DNA of 64,000 bases from Streptomyces peucetius (lineage in GTDB: Bacteria; Actinomycetota; Actinomycetes; Streptomycetales; Streptomycetaceae). The DNA is taken from NCBI RefSeq assembly GCF_025854275.1, contig NZ_CP107567.1:6634001-6698000 (forward strand). The letters run 5' to 3'. Of the stretch, positions 7,840 through 16,749 are shown piece by piece (the stretch's first letter is position 1; every line of letters starts with the position of its first letter). The notes beneath the pieces were generated by a model. That model was not told the origin of the DNA and did not search any database. It saw only the letters and a program-made list of their open reading frames with translations. A program made the translations under genes and the position numbers.

Positions 7840-8993
7840 GCGCGGGCCTCCAGGATTCCGCCGAGCGTCCGGTCGATCCCGCCGGTCCCCGACACCGGTG
7901 CGGTGCCGGACACCTCCGGCAGCGACTCGAACAGCTTCTCCAGCTCCGCGCAGTCGGGGTTCTTGCCCCCGGCGTCACCGGTCGTCTTCAGCAGGGAGCA
8001 CAGCAGCGCGGCCGGGTCCTGCGGGTGGTCGGGGTTGTTGCGGGTGTCGAGGGTGCCGGAGGACGGGTTGTAGGCGTTCTGCAGGTTCGACAGGCCCGTC
8101 GGCGCGACCTCCAGCAGCTCCGCCAGCGCGGCCCGCTGGGTGACCAGGACCTTGGTGACCTTGCTGAGCCCCTCGATGTCGTCGGTCAGCGACTTCTTGT
8201 TGTTCTTCACGAACCTGGAGACGTCACCGAGCGCCACGCCCAGGTGCTTGAGTGCCGCCGCGAGGTCCTTGCGCTCCCCGGCCAGCTGGTCGGCGACCGC
8301 GGCGAGACTGTCGTTGAACGACCGCACGCTCTTGTCGTCCGCCGCGAGCGCCGCGGTGAACACCTGCAGATTGCGTACGGTGCCGAACAGGTCCTGCCGG
8401 CCGTCGGACAGGGTGGTGACCGCCTGGGACAGGTCCTCCACCGTCCGGTGGAGCTGCTCGCCCTGGCCGTCGAGGTTGTCGGCGCTCACGCCCAGCAGCC
8501 GGGAGAGCGAGCCGTCCTTGTTGGCGCCCTTCGGGCCGAGCGCCTCCGCCGTGGTGTGCAGGCTCTTGAAGACACGGTCGAGCTCGACCGGCACGGCGGT
8601 GCGGCTCTCGGGGATCACCGCGCCGTCGCGCATCACCGGCCCGTTCTTGTAGACCGGCAGCATCTGCACGTAACGGTCACTGACGACCGAGGAGTTGATG
8701 ATCGCCGCCTTGGCGTCGGCGGGGATCTTGCGCCCGGGCTCGTACTCGAGCTCCACACGCACCCGGCCGCCCTCGGGGACGATCTCGGTGACCTCGCCGA
8801 CGCGGACGCCGAGCACCCGCACGTCCGAGCCGGGATAGATGCCCACCGTGCGGGGGAAGTAGGCGGTGACACGCACCGGTTCGGCACGCGGCCACAGCAC
8901 CACCGCCGCGCAGACGACCAGCACCGACACCACGGCGAACGCGATCAGCCGGGCGGGGCGGCCCTTCGGGGCGAAGCGGATGAGGCCCTTCAT
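7836..8993 (-). CDS. mceD: MceD: MCE-family protein
   Basis: 385 residues: basic start, membrane anchor (LIAFAVVSVLVVCAAVVLW), MCE domain (VTAYFPRTVGIYPGSDVRVLGVRVGEVTEI to VSDRYVQMLP), then coiled helical region with many Leu/Asp heptads. ATG at 8993 overlaps the mceC stop by four bases, indicating coupled translation. Order in the operon gives the letter name. Confidence 0.92.
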   Translation of the reverse strand: MKGLIRFAPKGRPARLIAFAVVSVLVVCAAVVLWPRAEPVRVTAYFPRTVGIYPGSDVRVLGVRVGEVTEIVPEGGRVRVELEYEPGRKIPADAKAAIINSSVVSDRYVQMLPVYKNGPVMRDGAVIPESRTAVPVELDRVFKSLHTTAEALGPKGANKDGSLSRLLGVSADNLDGQGEQLHRTVEDLSQAVTTLSDGRQDLFGTVRNLQVFTAALAADDKSVRSFNDSLAAVADQLAGERKDLAAALKHLGVALGDVSRFVKNNKKSLTDDIEGLSKVTKVLVTQRAALAELLEVAPTGLSNLQNAYNPSSGTLDTRNNPDHPQDPAALLCSLLKTTGDAGGKNPDCAELEKLFESLPEVSGTAPVSGTGGIDRTLGGILEARA

Positions 8994-9994
8994 CGCGAGT
9001 CTCCTGTCCGGGGGACCACCGGGGCGGCGACCATGTTCTGGATGTAGCTGTCGAACCAGCGGCCGTTGCCGAGGGTGTTGGTGAACACCCGCACGTACGG
9101 CGCGAGCAGGGCGACGCTGCGGTCGAGACTGGCCTGGTTGCGCTCCAGCATCCGCACCACCTGGTTCAGCCCCTTCAGCGCCGGCCCGATCTCCTTCTCG
9201 TTGTCCGCGACCAGGCCGGAGAGCTGCACACCGAGGGCCGCCGAGCTCTTGAGCAGCGTGTGGATGGCCTCCCGGCGCCGCGAGATCTCCTTGAACAGCT
9301 TGTCGCCGTCCTTCACGAGGGTGGTGAACTCACCGGAGCGCTCCGAGAGGACCTTGGTCACGGAGTTGGCGTGCTTCAGCAGCTCGCGCAGGTCCTCGTC
9401 CCGCTTGGCGACCGTCTTCGAGATTTCCGACAGCCCCTTGATGGAGGCCCGCACCTCCTCCGGAGAGTCCTCGAACGTGGCCGAGACGGTGTCCAGCGCC
9501 TTCGCGAGCCGCTCCGTGTCGACCTGCTCGGTGGTGGTCGTCAGATCGCTGAAGGCCTGGACGACGTCGTACGCCGGAGTCGTCCGTTCCAGCGGGATCT
9601 CGCTGCCGGGCGGCAACTGCCCCGGTCCCTTCGGCTGCAGCGCCAGGTACTTGGCACCCAGGATCGTCTTGATCCGGATGGACGCGCCGGTGCCGGTGCC
9701 GAAGTGCGGGTCGCCCTTGATCCGGAACGTGACCTTCACATGGTCGCCGTCCAGATCGACCTCGTCCACCTTGCCGACCTTGACCCCGGCGATGCGCACC
9801 TCGTCGCCCGGCTTGAGGCCGCCGGCCTCGGAGAAGGCCGCGCTGTACGCCTCGCCGTTGCCGATCACCGGCAGGCTGTCGGCGTTGAACGCGACCGCGG
9901 TGAGCAGCGCGAGGCTGGTGATGCCGACCGCACCGATCACCACCGGATTCCGCTCGCGGAACGGTGTCGTCCGTGGAAGGAGTCGAGTTCTCAT
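8990..9994 (-). CDS. mceC: MceC: MCE-family protein
   Basis: 334 residues with anchor helix (PVVIGAVGITSLALLTAVAF), MCE domain (YSAAFSEAGGLKPGDEVRIAGVKVGKV to LGAKYLALQP) and helical channel-forming region ending in NGRWFDSYIQNMV, a C-terminal signature of MceC-type proteins. The ATG at 9994 gives an ATGA overlap with mceB; a GTG three codons upstream is possible but is too close to the GAGG ribosome site. Confidence 0.91.
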   Translation of the reverse strand: MRTRLLPRTTPFRERNPVVIGAVGITSLALLTAVAFNADSLPVIGNGEAYSAAFSEAGGLKPGDEVRIAGVKVGKVDEVDLDGDHVKVTFRIKGDPHFGTGTGASIRIKTILGAKYLALQPKGPGQLPPGSEIPLERTTPAYDVVQAFSDLTTTTEQVDTERLAKALDTVSATFEDSPEEVRASIKGLSEISKTVAKRDEDLRELLKHANSVTKVLSERSGEFTTLVKDGDKLFKEISRRREAIHTLLKSSAALGVQLSGLVADNEKEIGPALKGLNQVVRMLERNQASLDRSVALLAPYVRVFTNTLGNGRWFDSYIQNMVAAPVVPRTGDSR

Positions 9995-11028
9995 CCGCCG
10001 CACCTCGCCCGCGCCACATGCAGCTCCGGGGTGATCACCTCGCGGGTCTTCGGCAGCACGATCCGGCCGTCGAAGTCGCAGAGGTAGAAGTTGAACCAGG
10101 AGCCGTACGACGCGGTCCGGGTCAGCTTGTTGAGCTTGTTCGGCAGACGCTTCAGCACGCCCTCCACGGTCTTCTCGTTGTCGTTCAGGGTCTTGGTGAG
10201 ATCGGTCAGCTCGGCGAGGTCGTCCCGCAGCGGCGGCCGGGCGTCCTCGAGCAGACCGGACGTCGCCTCGGTCAGTGAGCCGATGTTCTCCAGCGAGGAG
10301 CCGATCGGCTTCCGGTCGGCGGACAGCCCGGAGATCAGCCGCTGCAACTGCTCGATCAGCCCGGAGAACCGGGCGCCGCGCTTGTCGAGCGTCGACAGCA
10401 CGGTGTTGAGGTTGGCGATCACCGATCCGATCAGCTCGTCCCGGTCGGCCAGTGTCGTCGTCAGCGACGCGGTGTGCGCCAGCAGGCTGTTGACCGTCCC
10501 GCCCTCGCCCTGGAGCGTCTTGATGATCTCCGTGGCGAGCTGGTTGACGTCCTCGGGACTGAGCGCCGCGAACAGCGGCTTGAACCCGCCCAGCAGCGCG
10601 TTGAGGTCGAGCGCCGGCTGCGTGCGCGACAGCGGGATCGTCGCGCCCGGCTTCAGCTTCGTCCCGTCGCCCGCGCCCTCGGTGAGGGCCACGTAACGCT
10701 GGCCGACCAGGCTCCGGTAGCGGATGACCGCCCCGGTGCTGGTCAGCAGCGGCCGTTCCTGGGTGACGCTGAACGTCACCTCCGCCAGCGTCCGGTCCTT
10801 GATGCGGATGTCCTCGACCTCGCCGACGCGGACGCCGGCGACCCGGATGTCGTCGCCCTCCTCCAGGCTGGTGACATCGCTGAACACCGCCCGGTAGGTG
10901 TGCTCCGGAGTGAAGGAGATGTTGACGATCGTCGCCGCGAGCAGCGTCGTCGCCAGGATCGTCACCACGGCGAAGAGAAGGAACTTGACCAGCGGGGCCG
11001 CGGTCGCGGTGGCTCGTGACGCCTTCAT
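9991..11028 (-). CDS. mceB: MceB: MCE-family protein
   Basis: 345 residues: anchor helix (LVKFLLFAVVTILATTLLAA), MCE domain (YRAVFSDVTSLEEGDDIRVAGVRVGEVEDI to VGQRYVALTEG) and helical C-terminal part ending in SWFNFYLCDFDGRI, typical of MceB. ATG at 11028 overlaps the mceA stop (ATGA). Part of the same lipid-import complex. Confidence 0.92.
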   Translation of the reverse strand: MKASRATATAAPLVKFLLFAVVTILATTLLAATIVNISFTPEHTYRAVFSDVTSLEEGDDIRVAGVRVGEVEDIRIKDRTLAEVTFSVTQERPLLTSTGAVIRYRSLVGQRYVALTEGAGDGTKLKPGATIPLSRTQPALDLNALLGGFKPLFAALSPEDVNQLATEIIKTLQGEGGTVNSLLAHTASLTTTLADRDELIGSVIANLNTVLSTLDKRGARFSGLIEQLQRLISGLSADRKPIGSSLENIGSLTEATSGLLEDARPPLRDDLAELTDLTKTLNDNEKTVEGVLKRLPNKLNKLTRTASYGSWFNFYLCDFDGRIVLPKTREVITPELHVARARCGG

Positions 11029-12290
11029 GCGACGCTCACCGCCGTCCCGCGAGCCATGGGCCCGAAGAGCAGCGTCGCCACCGCGGGCACCCGGTCGGCA
11101 GGCACCCCGAGAACCGGTGCGACCAGCGAGCCGACCGCCCGCTGCTCTGCGGCCGTCGCGGAGACGGAGCCGCTGCCGGGCCCGCCGGCAGCGACGTCCT
11201 TCGTCCCGTCGTCGAGCTTGGTGTGACCACCGGGGACAGGGGGGTTGGGGACACTTCTGCAGTTGGGGCCGGAGCGCTCGGCATAGCGCGGTTCCTCACC
11301 GGGTCGGTACGCGGGTCGCGGATGGACGAATTCGAGGGTGATGCGCATCTCCCCGCCCCGGAACGCCTTCTCCGACTCGCGGCTCTGACGCTCGAGGCCG
11401 GCCAGCAGACACGGGTACTCGGGGGAGTAGCGGGCGAAGAGGTCGAGTGTCGGGCGGGAGACCCGCCCCAGGGTGATCAGCCGTTCGCCGTTGTCGTCGA
11501 AGAACCGCTCCGCCGTGCCCGCGACCTTCGTGGTGCCCGTCAGGGCCGCGGCCAGCTGCTCGCGCTTCTCCACGATCGTGCGGCTCGTCGTGACGGAGTT
11601 GCGCAGGACGTTCATCAGGTCGGGGGCCGCGTCCCCGTACACCTCGGCCACGTCGGCGAAGCGGGAGATGTCCTCCTGCAGACCCGGCATATGGGGGTTG
11701 AGCTCGCTCAGATAACGCTCCAGCCGGACCATGTTGTCGCCGATCCGGTCACCGCGCCCCTCCAGAGCCGTGGCGAACGCGGTCAGCGTGGCGTTCAGCT
11801 CCGCCGGCCGGACGGTGCGCAGCAGCGGAAGCAGGTCGTTCATCAGGTGCTGCACCTCGATGCCGGCCCTGGTGCGGTCCTGGGTGATCACGTCACCGGC
11901 CCGGATGTGCCTGCCGGACGAACCGGGCGGCTCCACCAGGTCGACGAACTTCTCACCGAACAGCGTCTTCGGCAGCAGCCGCGCCTGGACGTCGGCCGGG
12001 ATCCGCTCCACGTGCTCCGGCTTCAGCGCGATGTCGAGCGTCGCCTTCTCCCCGTCGGCCCGCACCGCGCGCACCTCGCCGACCAGCAGCCCGCGCAGCT
12101 TGACGTCGGCCCGCGGGTCGAGCTGGTTGCCCAGCGTGTCCGCCTCCAGCGTGATGCGCACGGCCGCGGTGAACACCTGCTGGTAGACGGCCACGGACAG
12201 CGACAGCAGCAGCGCGATCACGACGAGGAACACCAGCCCGTACAGCCGCAGCCGGCCGCTGTGCGCCGCGGCGCCTCCTTGTATCCCCAT
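11025..12290 (-). CDS. mceA: MceA: MCE-family protein, first of six
   Basis: 421 residues: anchor helix (LVFLVVIALLLSLSVAVYQQVF), MCE domain (ITLEADTLGNQLDPRADVKLRGLLVGEV to FGEKFVDLVEPP), helical region, and a low-complexity Gly/Pro-rich tail with a predicted periplasmic extension. The reading frame stays open far upstream across the permease genes, but the ATG at 12290, five bases after the yrbE1B stop, gives the conserved N-terminus. Confidence 0.92.
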   Translation of the reverse strand: MGIQGGAAAHSGRLRLYGLVFLVVIALLLSLSVAVYQQVFTAAVRITLEADTLGNQLDPRADVKLRGLLVGEVRAVRADGEKATLDIALKPEHVERIPADVQARLLPKTLFGEKFVDLVEPPGSSGRHIRAGDVITQDRTRAGIEVQHLMNDLLPLLRTVRPAELNATLTAFATALEGRGDRIGDNMVRLERYLSELNPHMPGLQEDISRFADVAEVYGDAAPDLMNVLRNSVTTSRTIVEKREQLAAALTGTTKVAGTAERFFDDNGERLITLGRVSRPTLDLFARYSPEYPCLLAGLERQSRESEKAFRGGEMRITLEFVHPRPAYRPGEEPRYAERSGPNCRSVPNPPVPGGHTKLDDGTKDVAAGGPGSGSVSATAAEQRAVGSLVAPVLGVPADRVPAVATLLFGPMARGTAVSVA

Positions 12291-12295
12291 CGGCC

Positions 12296-13114
12296 CTACC
12301 CCGCTATCCGTACGGTCGTGTTGGCGCCCCAGATCGCCAGACTGAGGAAGAAGTCGAGAATGTTGATCGCCACGATCGAGGTGCGCACCGCACGTCCCAC
12401 GGCCACACCCACACCGGCCGGCCCGCCGCTCGCGTAGTAGCCGTAGTAGCAGTGCACCAGGATGATCACGACGGCGAAGACGATCACCTTGCCGAACGAC
12501 CAGAGCACGTCCACCGGTGGCAGATACTGCTGGAAGTAGTGGTCGTAGGTGCCGGCCGACTGCCCGTAGTAGCCGGTGGTGATCGTGCGGGCCGCGAAGT
12601 ACGAGGACAGCAGCCCCACCACGTACAGCGGGATCACGGCCACGAACCCGGCGATCATCCGCGTCGTCACCAGGAACGGCAGCGACGGGACGCCCATGAC
12701 CTCCAGCGCGTCGGTCTCCTCGCTGATCCGCATCGCGCCCAGCTGCGCGGTGAACCCGGCGCCGACCGTCGCGGACAGGGCGAGGCCCGCCACCAGCGGG
12801 GCGATCTCGCGGGTGTTGAAATACGCCGAGAGGAACGCCACGAAGTTCGACGTGCCCAGCTGGTTGAGCGCCGCGTAGCCCTGCAGACCGACCTCGGTGC
12901 CGGTGAAGAACGACAGGAACGCGATCACACCCACGGTGCCGCCGACGACGGCGAGCGCGCCGCGGCCGAAGCTCACCTCCGCGAGCAGCCGCAGGATCTC
13001 CTTCTTGTAGCGGCGCAGCGTACGGCCGGTCCAGGCCAGCGAGCGGCCGTAGAACGACAGCTGCCTGCCCAGCTCCTCCAGCTGCGGTGGCAGCAGACGG
13101 TTCATCAGCGGCAT
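12296..13114 (-). CDS. yrbE1B: YrbE1B/MlaE-type permease of the Mce transporter
   Basis: 272 residues with about five membrane segments (for example VVGGTVGVIAFLSFFTGTEVG and GFVAVIPLYVVGLLSSYFA) and the MlaE-family EQxG-like coupling segment AMRISEETDALEVMGV that contacts the ATPase. Second of two paired permeases; three bases separate it from yrbE1A. Forms the membrane channel between the Mce tunnel and the cytosolic ATPase. Confidence 0.93.
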   Translation of the reverse strand: MPLMNRLLPPQLEELGRQLSFYGRSLAWTGRTLRRYKKEILRLLAEVSFGRGALAVVGGTVGVIAFLSFFTGTEVGLQGYAALNQLGTSNFVAFLSAYFNTREIAPLVAGLALSATVGAGFTAQLGAMRISEETDALEVMGVPSLPFLVTTRMIAGFVAVIPLYVVGLLSSYFAARTITTGYYGQSAGTYDHYFQQYLPPVDVLWSFGKVIVFAVVIILVHCYYGYYASGGPAGVGVAVGRAVRTSIVAINILDFFLSLAIWGANTTVRIAG

Positions 13115-13117
13115 CGC

Positions 13118-13888
13118 TCAGCCCCTCTGCGGAACGATTTGGAAGTACACGGCCGTCATCACGAAGTTCGTCACGAACAGCAACATGAAGGTGATGACCA
13201 CCGACTGGTTCACCGCGTCGCCGACCCCCTTCGGGCCGCCCTTCGCGGTCAGCCCCTTGTACGAGGCGACGATCGCCGCGATCGCCCCGAAGACGAGCGC
13301 CTTCAGCTCCGCCGCCCACAGATCGGACAGCTGGGCGAGCGTCGTGAACGAGGCGAGATACGCGCCCGGTGTGCCGTTCTGCAAGACCACGTTGAAGAAG
13401 TAGCCGCCGGCCACGCCCACCACCGACACCAGACCGTTGAGCAGCACCGCCACCAGCATCGTGGCCAGCACCCTCGGCACCACCAGGCGGTGGATCGGGT
13501 CGATGCCCAGCACCTGCATCGCGTCGATCTCCTCGCGGATCTTGCGCGCGCCGAGATCCGCGCAGATGGCCGTGCCACCCGCACCCGCGATGAGCAGCGC
13601 CGTCACGATCGGCGACGCCTCGCGCAGCACCGCCAGAACCGAAGCCGCGCCGGAGAACGACTGCGCGCCGAGCTGCCGCGTCAGACTGCCGATCTGCAAC
13701 GCGATCACCGCTCCGAACGGGATCGACACCAGCGCCGTCGGCAGGATCGTCACACTCGCGACGAACCACGCCTGCTGGATGAACTCCCGCATCTGGAAGG
13801 GCCGCTTGGGGATGGTCCGCAGGACATCGAGCCCCATGGCGAACAGGCTGCCGGAGTGCCGCAGCGCCCCAGTGGGTGACAGGCTCAT
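13118..13888 (-). CDS. yrbE1A: YrbE1A/MlaE-type permease of the Mce transporter
   Basis: 256 residues with MlaE-fold membrane helices and the ATPase-coupling motif GARKIREEIDAMQVLGIDP. Start ATG at 13888 overlaps the ATPase stop as ATGA. The pair YrbE1A/YrbE1B makes a heterodimeric permease; substrate (sterols, fatty acids or phospholipids in known Mce systems) cannot be told from sequence. Confidence 0.93.
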   Translation of the reverse strand: MSLSPTGALRHSGSLFAMGLDVLRTIPKRPFQMREFIQQAWFVASVTILPTALVSIPFGAVIALQIGSLTRQLGAQSFSGAASVLAVLREASPIVTALLIAGAGGTAICADLGARKIREEIDAMQVLGIDPIHRLVVPRVLATMLVAVLLNGLVSVVGVAGGYFFNVVLQNGTPGAYLASFTTLAQLSDLWAAELKALVFGAIAAIVASYKGLTAKGGPKGVGDAVNQSVVITFMLLFVTNFVMTAVYFQIVPQRG

Positions 13889-14844
13889 GCGCCACCCGTC
13901 CTCTCGCGCACCGAGGCACGCACTCGCCGCAGGTTCTCGCGTTCGGCGATCGCCTCCCAGCGGGGCGGCCGTTCGACGCCCTCGGTGGGCAGCAGCCGCG
14001 GCGTCATCTCCGGTGTGCCGGCCGCGCCGCCGTCCCGGTCCGCACCCAGCTGCTGCAACTCCTGCTCGACCTGCGCGGCGTCCTTCTCCTCCGCCATGCC
14101 GATCGGCCCCTGCATCCGCCCGTTCAGGAACTGCCGTACCACCGGTTCGTCGCTGGTCAGCAGCTCCTCCCGGGGCCCGAACATCACCAGCTCGCGCCGG
14201 AACAGCAGCCCGATGTTGTCCGGCACCTGGCGGGCGGAGGCGATGTCGTGCGTGACGATCAGGAACGTCGCGTCGATCTGCGCGTTGAGATCCACGATCA
14301 GCTGGTTCAGATACGCCACGCGAACCGGGTCGAGGCCCGAGTCCGGCTCGTCGAAGAGAATGATCTCCGGGTCGAGCACGAGCGCACGGGCGAGCCCGGC
14401 GCGCTTGCGCATACCGCCGGATATCTCGCCCGGCAGCTTGTCCTCCGCGCCGATCAGACCGACCATGTCCATCTTCTCGAGCACGATGCGCCGGATCTCG
14501 CTCTCCGGCTTGCGGGTGTGCTCGCGGAGCGGAAAGGCGATGTTGTCGTAGAGGTTCATCGACCCGAACAGCGCGCCGTCCTGGAACAGCACGCCGAACA
14601 GCTTCCGCACGTCGTAGAGCTCGTGCTCGCGCAGGGCGGTGATGTCCTGCCCCGCGATGCGGATCGACCCGCGCTCGGGCTTCAGCAGCCCGACGAGCGT
14701 CTTGAGGAAGACGGACTTCCCCGTGCCGGACGGCCCGAGCATGACGGACACCTCACCGGCGGGCAGGGTCAGCGAGACGTCCTGCCAGATGACCTGCTGC
14801 CCGAAGGACTTGGTGAGCCCTTCCACACAGATCTCGACACCCAT
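13885..14844 (-). CDS. Mkl/MlaF-type ABC ATPase of the Mce transporter
   Basis: 319 residues. Walker A GPSGTGKS (37-44), signature SGGM (142-145), Walker B IILFDEPD (161-168) and switch His199 are all intact, so the protein should hydrolyse ATP to drive Mce lipid transport. A C-terminal extension of about 70 residues beyond the core domain is typical of actinobacterial Mkl. ATG at 14844 chosen for the GAAGGG site 8 bases upstream. First gene of the operon; its promoter must lie in the repeat-rich spacer after 14844. Confidence 0.94.
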   Translation of the reverse strand: MGVEICVEGLTKSFGQQVIWQDVSLTLPAGEVSVMLGPSGTGKSVFLKTLVGLLKPERGSIRIAGQDITALREHELYDVRKLFGVLFQDGALFGSMNLYDNIAFPLREHTRKPESEIRRIVLEKMDMVGLIGAEDKLPGEISGGMRKRAGLARALVLDPEIILFDEPDSGLDPVRVAYLNQLIVDLNAQIDATFLIVTHDIASARQVPDNIGLLFRRELVMFGPREELLTSDEPVVRQFLNGRMQGPIGMAEEKDAAQVEQELQQLGADRDGGAAGTPEMTPRLLPTEGVERPPRWEAIAERENLRRVRASVRERTGGA

Positions 14845-15242
14845 CCGGTACACCCTTCAGCCGTGGAGCGGTCCGACATGTGCTCTACGGGGAGGGGAGC
14901 GCGGTCCGTCGCTGCGGGACGAAGTTTTTTTGCGGGCGGGTTTCGGGGGCGGGTCGGCGGGTGAGGGGGCGCGCGTCCGCTGCGCGGAGCGTCCCCCACC
15001 CCGCCCCACCCCTTCCCGAAACCGGGGCTCCGCCCCGGACCCGGTCCGCCCTGCGGGCGGTGTTCGCGGCTCTGCCCCGGGCCCGGACCGCGCTTCGCGC
15101 AGCGTTCGGGTCTCTGCCCTGGGCACGGTCTGCCCCGCGGGTGGGGGCTTCGCCCGGCCCCGGTCCTCCCTGCGGGCGCGCGTCCCGGGGCTTTTGCCCC
15201 GGGCCCCAATGCCACGCTTCGCGCGATGGCCTCGATCTCCCG

Positions 15243-15300
15243 CTACGGCCTGACGGCCGTGGGTGGGGTACCCCCCACGCCGCCAGGTGTAGGGGGAGTA
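15243..15300. repeat. Palindromic intergenic repeat, inverted pair of copies
   Basis: CTACGGCCTGACGGCCGTGGG (first 20 bases of the left copy begin at 15243) faces a right-hand copy ending in CCGCCAGGTGTAGGGGGAGT. The module is the same as at 15371 and 15466 but shortened and in both orientations. Confidence 0.55.
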
Positions 15301-15370
15301 CTTCCAAGCCGGGCTTGATGTGCCGCTGCGGGGCCCATCTGCCCGCGGGCGGGAGCGAAATACAGCCTCG

Positions 15371-15420
15371 CTGGGGGTACCTCCCACGCCCGCCAGGCCG
15401 TAGGGCGAGTTTGAGGCGCG
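15371..15420. repeat. Palindromic intergenic repeat, copy 2
   Basis: Begins CTGGGGGTACCTCCCACGCC and ends GTTTGAGGCGCG; the centre (CTCCCACG..CGCCAGGCCGTAGGG) can fold into a hairpin. About 90% identical to the copy at 15466. Confidence 0.65.
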
Positions 15421-15465
15421 GCGTTCGGGGCGGAGCCTTGACGAGACCGGCAAGTTCCAGCCCCG

Positions 15466-15515
15466 CTGGGGGTGCCTCCCACGGCCGCCAGGCCGTAGGG
15501 GGAGTTTGAGGCGCG
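15466..15515. repeat. Palindromic intergenic repeat, copy 3
   Basis: Begins CTGGGGGTGCCTCCCACGGC and ends GTTTGAGGCGCG; core CTCCCACGGCC-GCCA-GGCCGTAGGGGGAG is a near-perfect hairpin. Confidence 0.65.
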
Positions 15516-15600
15516 GGGGGCCGGGGGGTGGAACCCCTCCGGTTTCGGGAAGGGGCGGGTGGGGGCAAGCCCGGCAGGTGCCGACCGCCCCGCCCGCGCG

Positions 15601-16695
15601 CTACGGCTGCGTGGGAGCCCCGGGCAGCGAGGGCACCGGCGGGGCCGTCGGCTCGGCCGGCAGCCGGAGCGAAGGGTCGGTGGGCACGGTGGGCACGGCG
15701 GGCACCGACGCCGACGGCAACGGCGGCAGTTCCGGCGTCCCCACGGACGCCGACGGCAACGGCGGCAACGACGGCAACGGGACCCCGGAGGCGTCCGGTA
15801 CCGGCAGCCCGGTGACCGGCGCCGTCGACAGCGGCAGCGCCGGCAGCGGCACGTCGGACAGCGCCGGCAGCGGCAGGCCGAGTTCGCCGGCCGACCGGGG
15901 CGCGCCCGGAGACCGGCCCGGTGCCGGGCCGGCGGAAGAGGACGCACCGCCGCCCGGCACGGCGTCGCGGCCCCGGACCGGCGCGTGGGACTCGCCCGCT
16001 TCCGTCACGGCGGGCGCGGGACGCGGACCGGCGCCGCCGTCGTCATGGACGTACGGCAGGACGAAGCCCGCCACCGCCAGCGTCGCGGCCGTCGACGCGA
16101 GCGCCACCGCCGGCGCGTTGCCCCCGCCGCCGGGCCGGCCGCGGCCGCACACCCACAGCGCCAGTCCGAGCGTCGCCGCCAGCGAGTTGCGCAGGGTGCG
16201 ACGGGCGCGCGCGAGCAGGGACTCCACGGTGCGGTAGCTCAGGCCCATCTTGATGGCGACCTGGCCGACGTCCAGGTCCTCCGACTTCAGCCACAGGGCC
16301 TCCGCCTGGCGGGCGGGCAGCTCGGAGCTGCGCCTGGCGAGCCACCGCGCCTCCGCCTGGTCGCAGACCGCCTCGTCGACGGGTACGGGGCCCGGCGGGT
16401 GCAGCCGCGGGCTGCTGCGCACCTGTGTCTCCCGGTTGACCTGGCGGTGGCGGTCCACGCACAGCCGCATCGTCACCGTCGTCAGCCACGCGCCCAGCCG
16501 CTCGTCGTCCAGGTGAGGGTGCTCCGCGGCCCGCAGCATCGCCTCGTGCACGGCGTCCTCTGCGTCCTCGGGGCTGAGCGACCTGCGGCGGGCCACTCTC
16601 AGCAGGTCCTCGCGGTGGCTCCAGGCGCGCTGCCAGCGCTCCTGGGACTCCCGGCCCGTCCCGTCGGGCTGGGCAGGCTGCATCTCCGTAGCCAT
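15601..16695 (-). CDS. ECF-like sigma-70 factor with a membrane segment and Pro-rich tail
   Basis: 364 residues. Sigma region 2 (DLLRVARRRSLSPEDAEDAVHEAMLRA, then WLTTVTMRLCVDRHRQ) and region 4 (LPARQAEALWLKSEDLDVGQVAIKMGLSYRTVESLLARARRTLR) fill the first ~175 residues. A single hydrophobic segment follows (VALASTAATLAVAGFVLPYV) and then ~150 residues of Pro/Leu/Ser repeats with a VPLPSLPPLPSASV pattern. ATG at 16695 has an AAGGGG site 6 bases upstream. The membrane-tail layout suggests a tethered sigma factor regulated without a separate anti-sigma protein; no anti-sigma gene is adjacent. Confidence 0.85.
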   Translation of the reverse strand: MATEMQPAQPDGTGRESQERWQRAWSHREDLLRVARRRSLSPEDAEDAVHEAMLRAAEHPHLDDERLGAWLTTVTMRLCVDRHRQVNRETQVRSSPRLHPPGPVPVDEAVCDQAEARWLARRSSELPARQAEALWLKSEDLDVGQVAIKMGLSYRTVESLLARARRTLRNSLAATLGLALWVCGRGRPGGGGNAPAVALASTAATLAVAGFVLPYVHDDGGAGPRPAPAVTEAGESHAPVRGRDAVPGGGASSSAGPAPGRSPGAPRSAGELGLPLPALSDVPLPALPLSTAPVTGLPVPDASGVPLPSLPPLPSASVGTPELPPLPSASVPAVPTVPTDPSLRLPAEPTAPPVPSLPGAPTQP

Positions 16696-16749
16696 GACGG
16701 CCCCTTCGCTCACCCGCCGGACGACGTCCCTGCCCGGCGGGTGGCGACA

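Larger units (their letters stand above)
14845..15600. other. Repeat-rich intergenic spacer, no gene
   Basis: Open frames here run on all strands and are compositional artefacts. The spacer is a mosaic of short GC-rich modules: GGGCTCCGCCCC/GGGCTTTGCCCC-like hairpins at about 15025-15210 and the palindromic repeat family at 15243-15515. It separates the divergent mce promoter side from the 3' end of the sigma-factor gene. Confidence 0.7.

Noticed and set aside
11025..13919. 964-residue minus-strand frame
   Set aside because: The upstream part is a shadow of the YrbE permease genes; real MceA starts at 12290.
14885..15568. Long open frames on both strands in the spacer after the mce ATPase
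   Set aside because: They consist of repeated GC modules, change nothing like a protein family and lack starts with ribosome sites.
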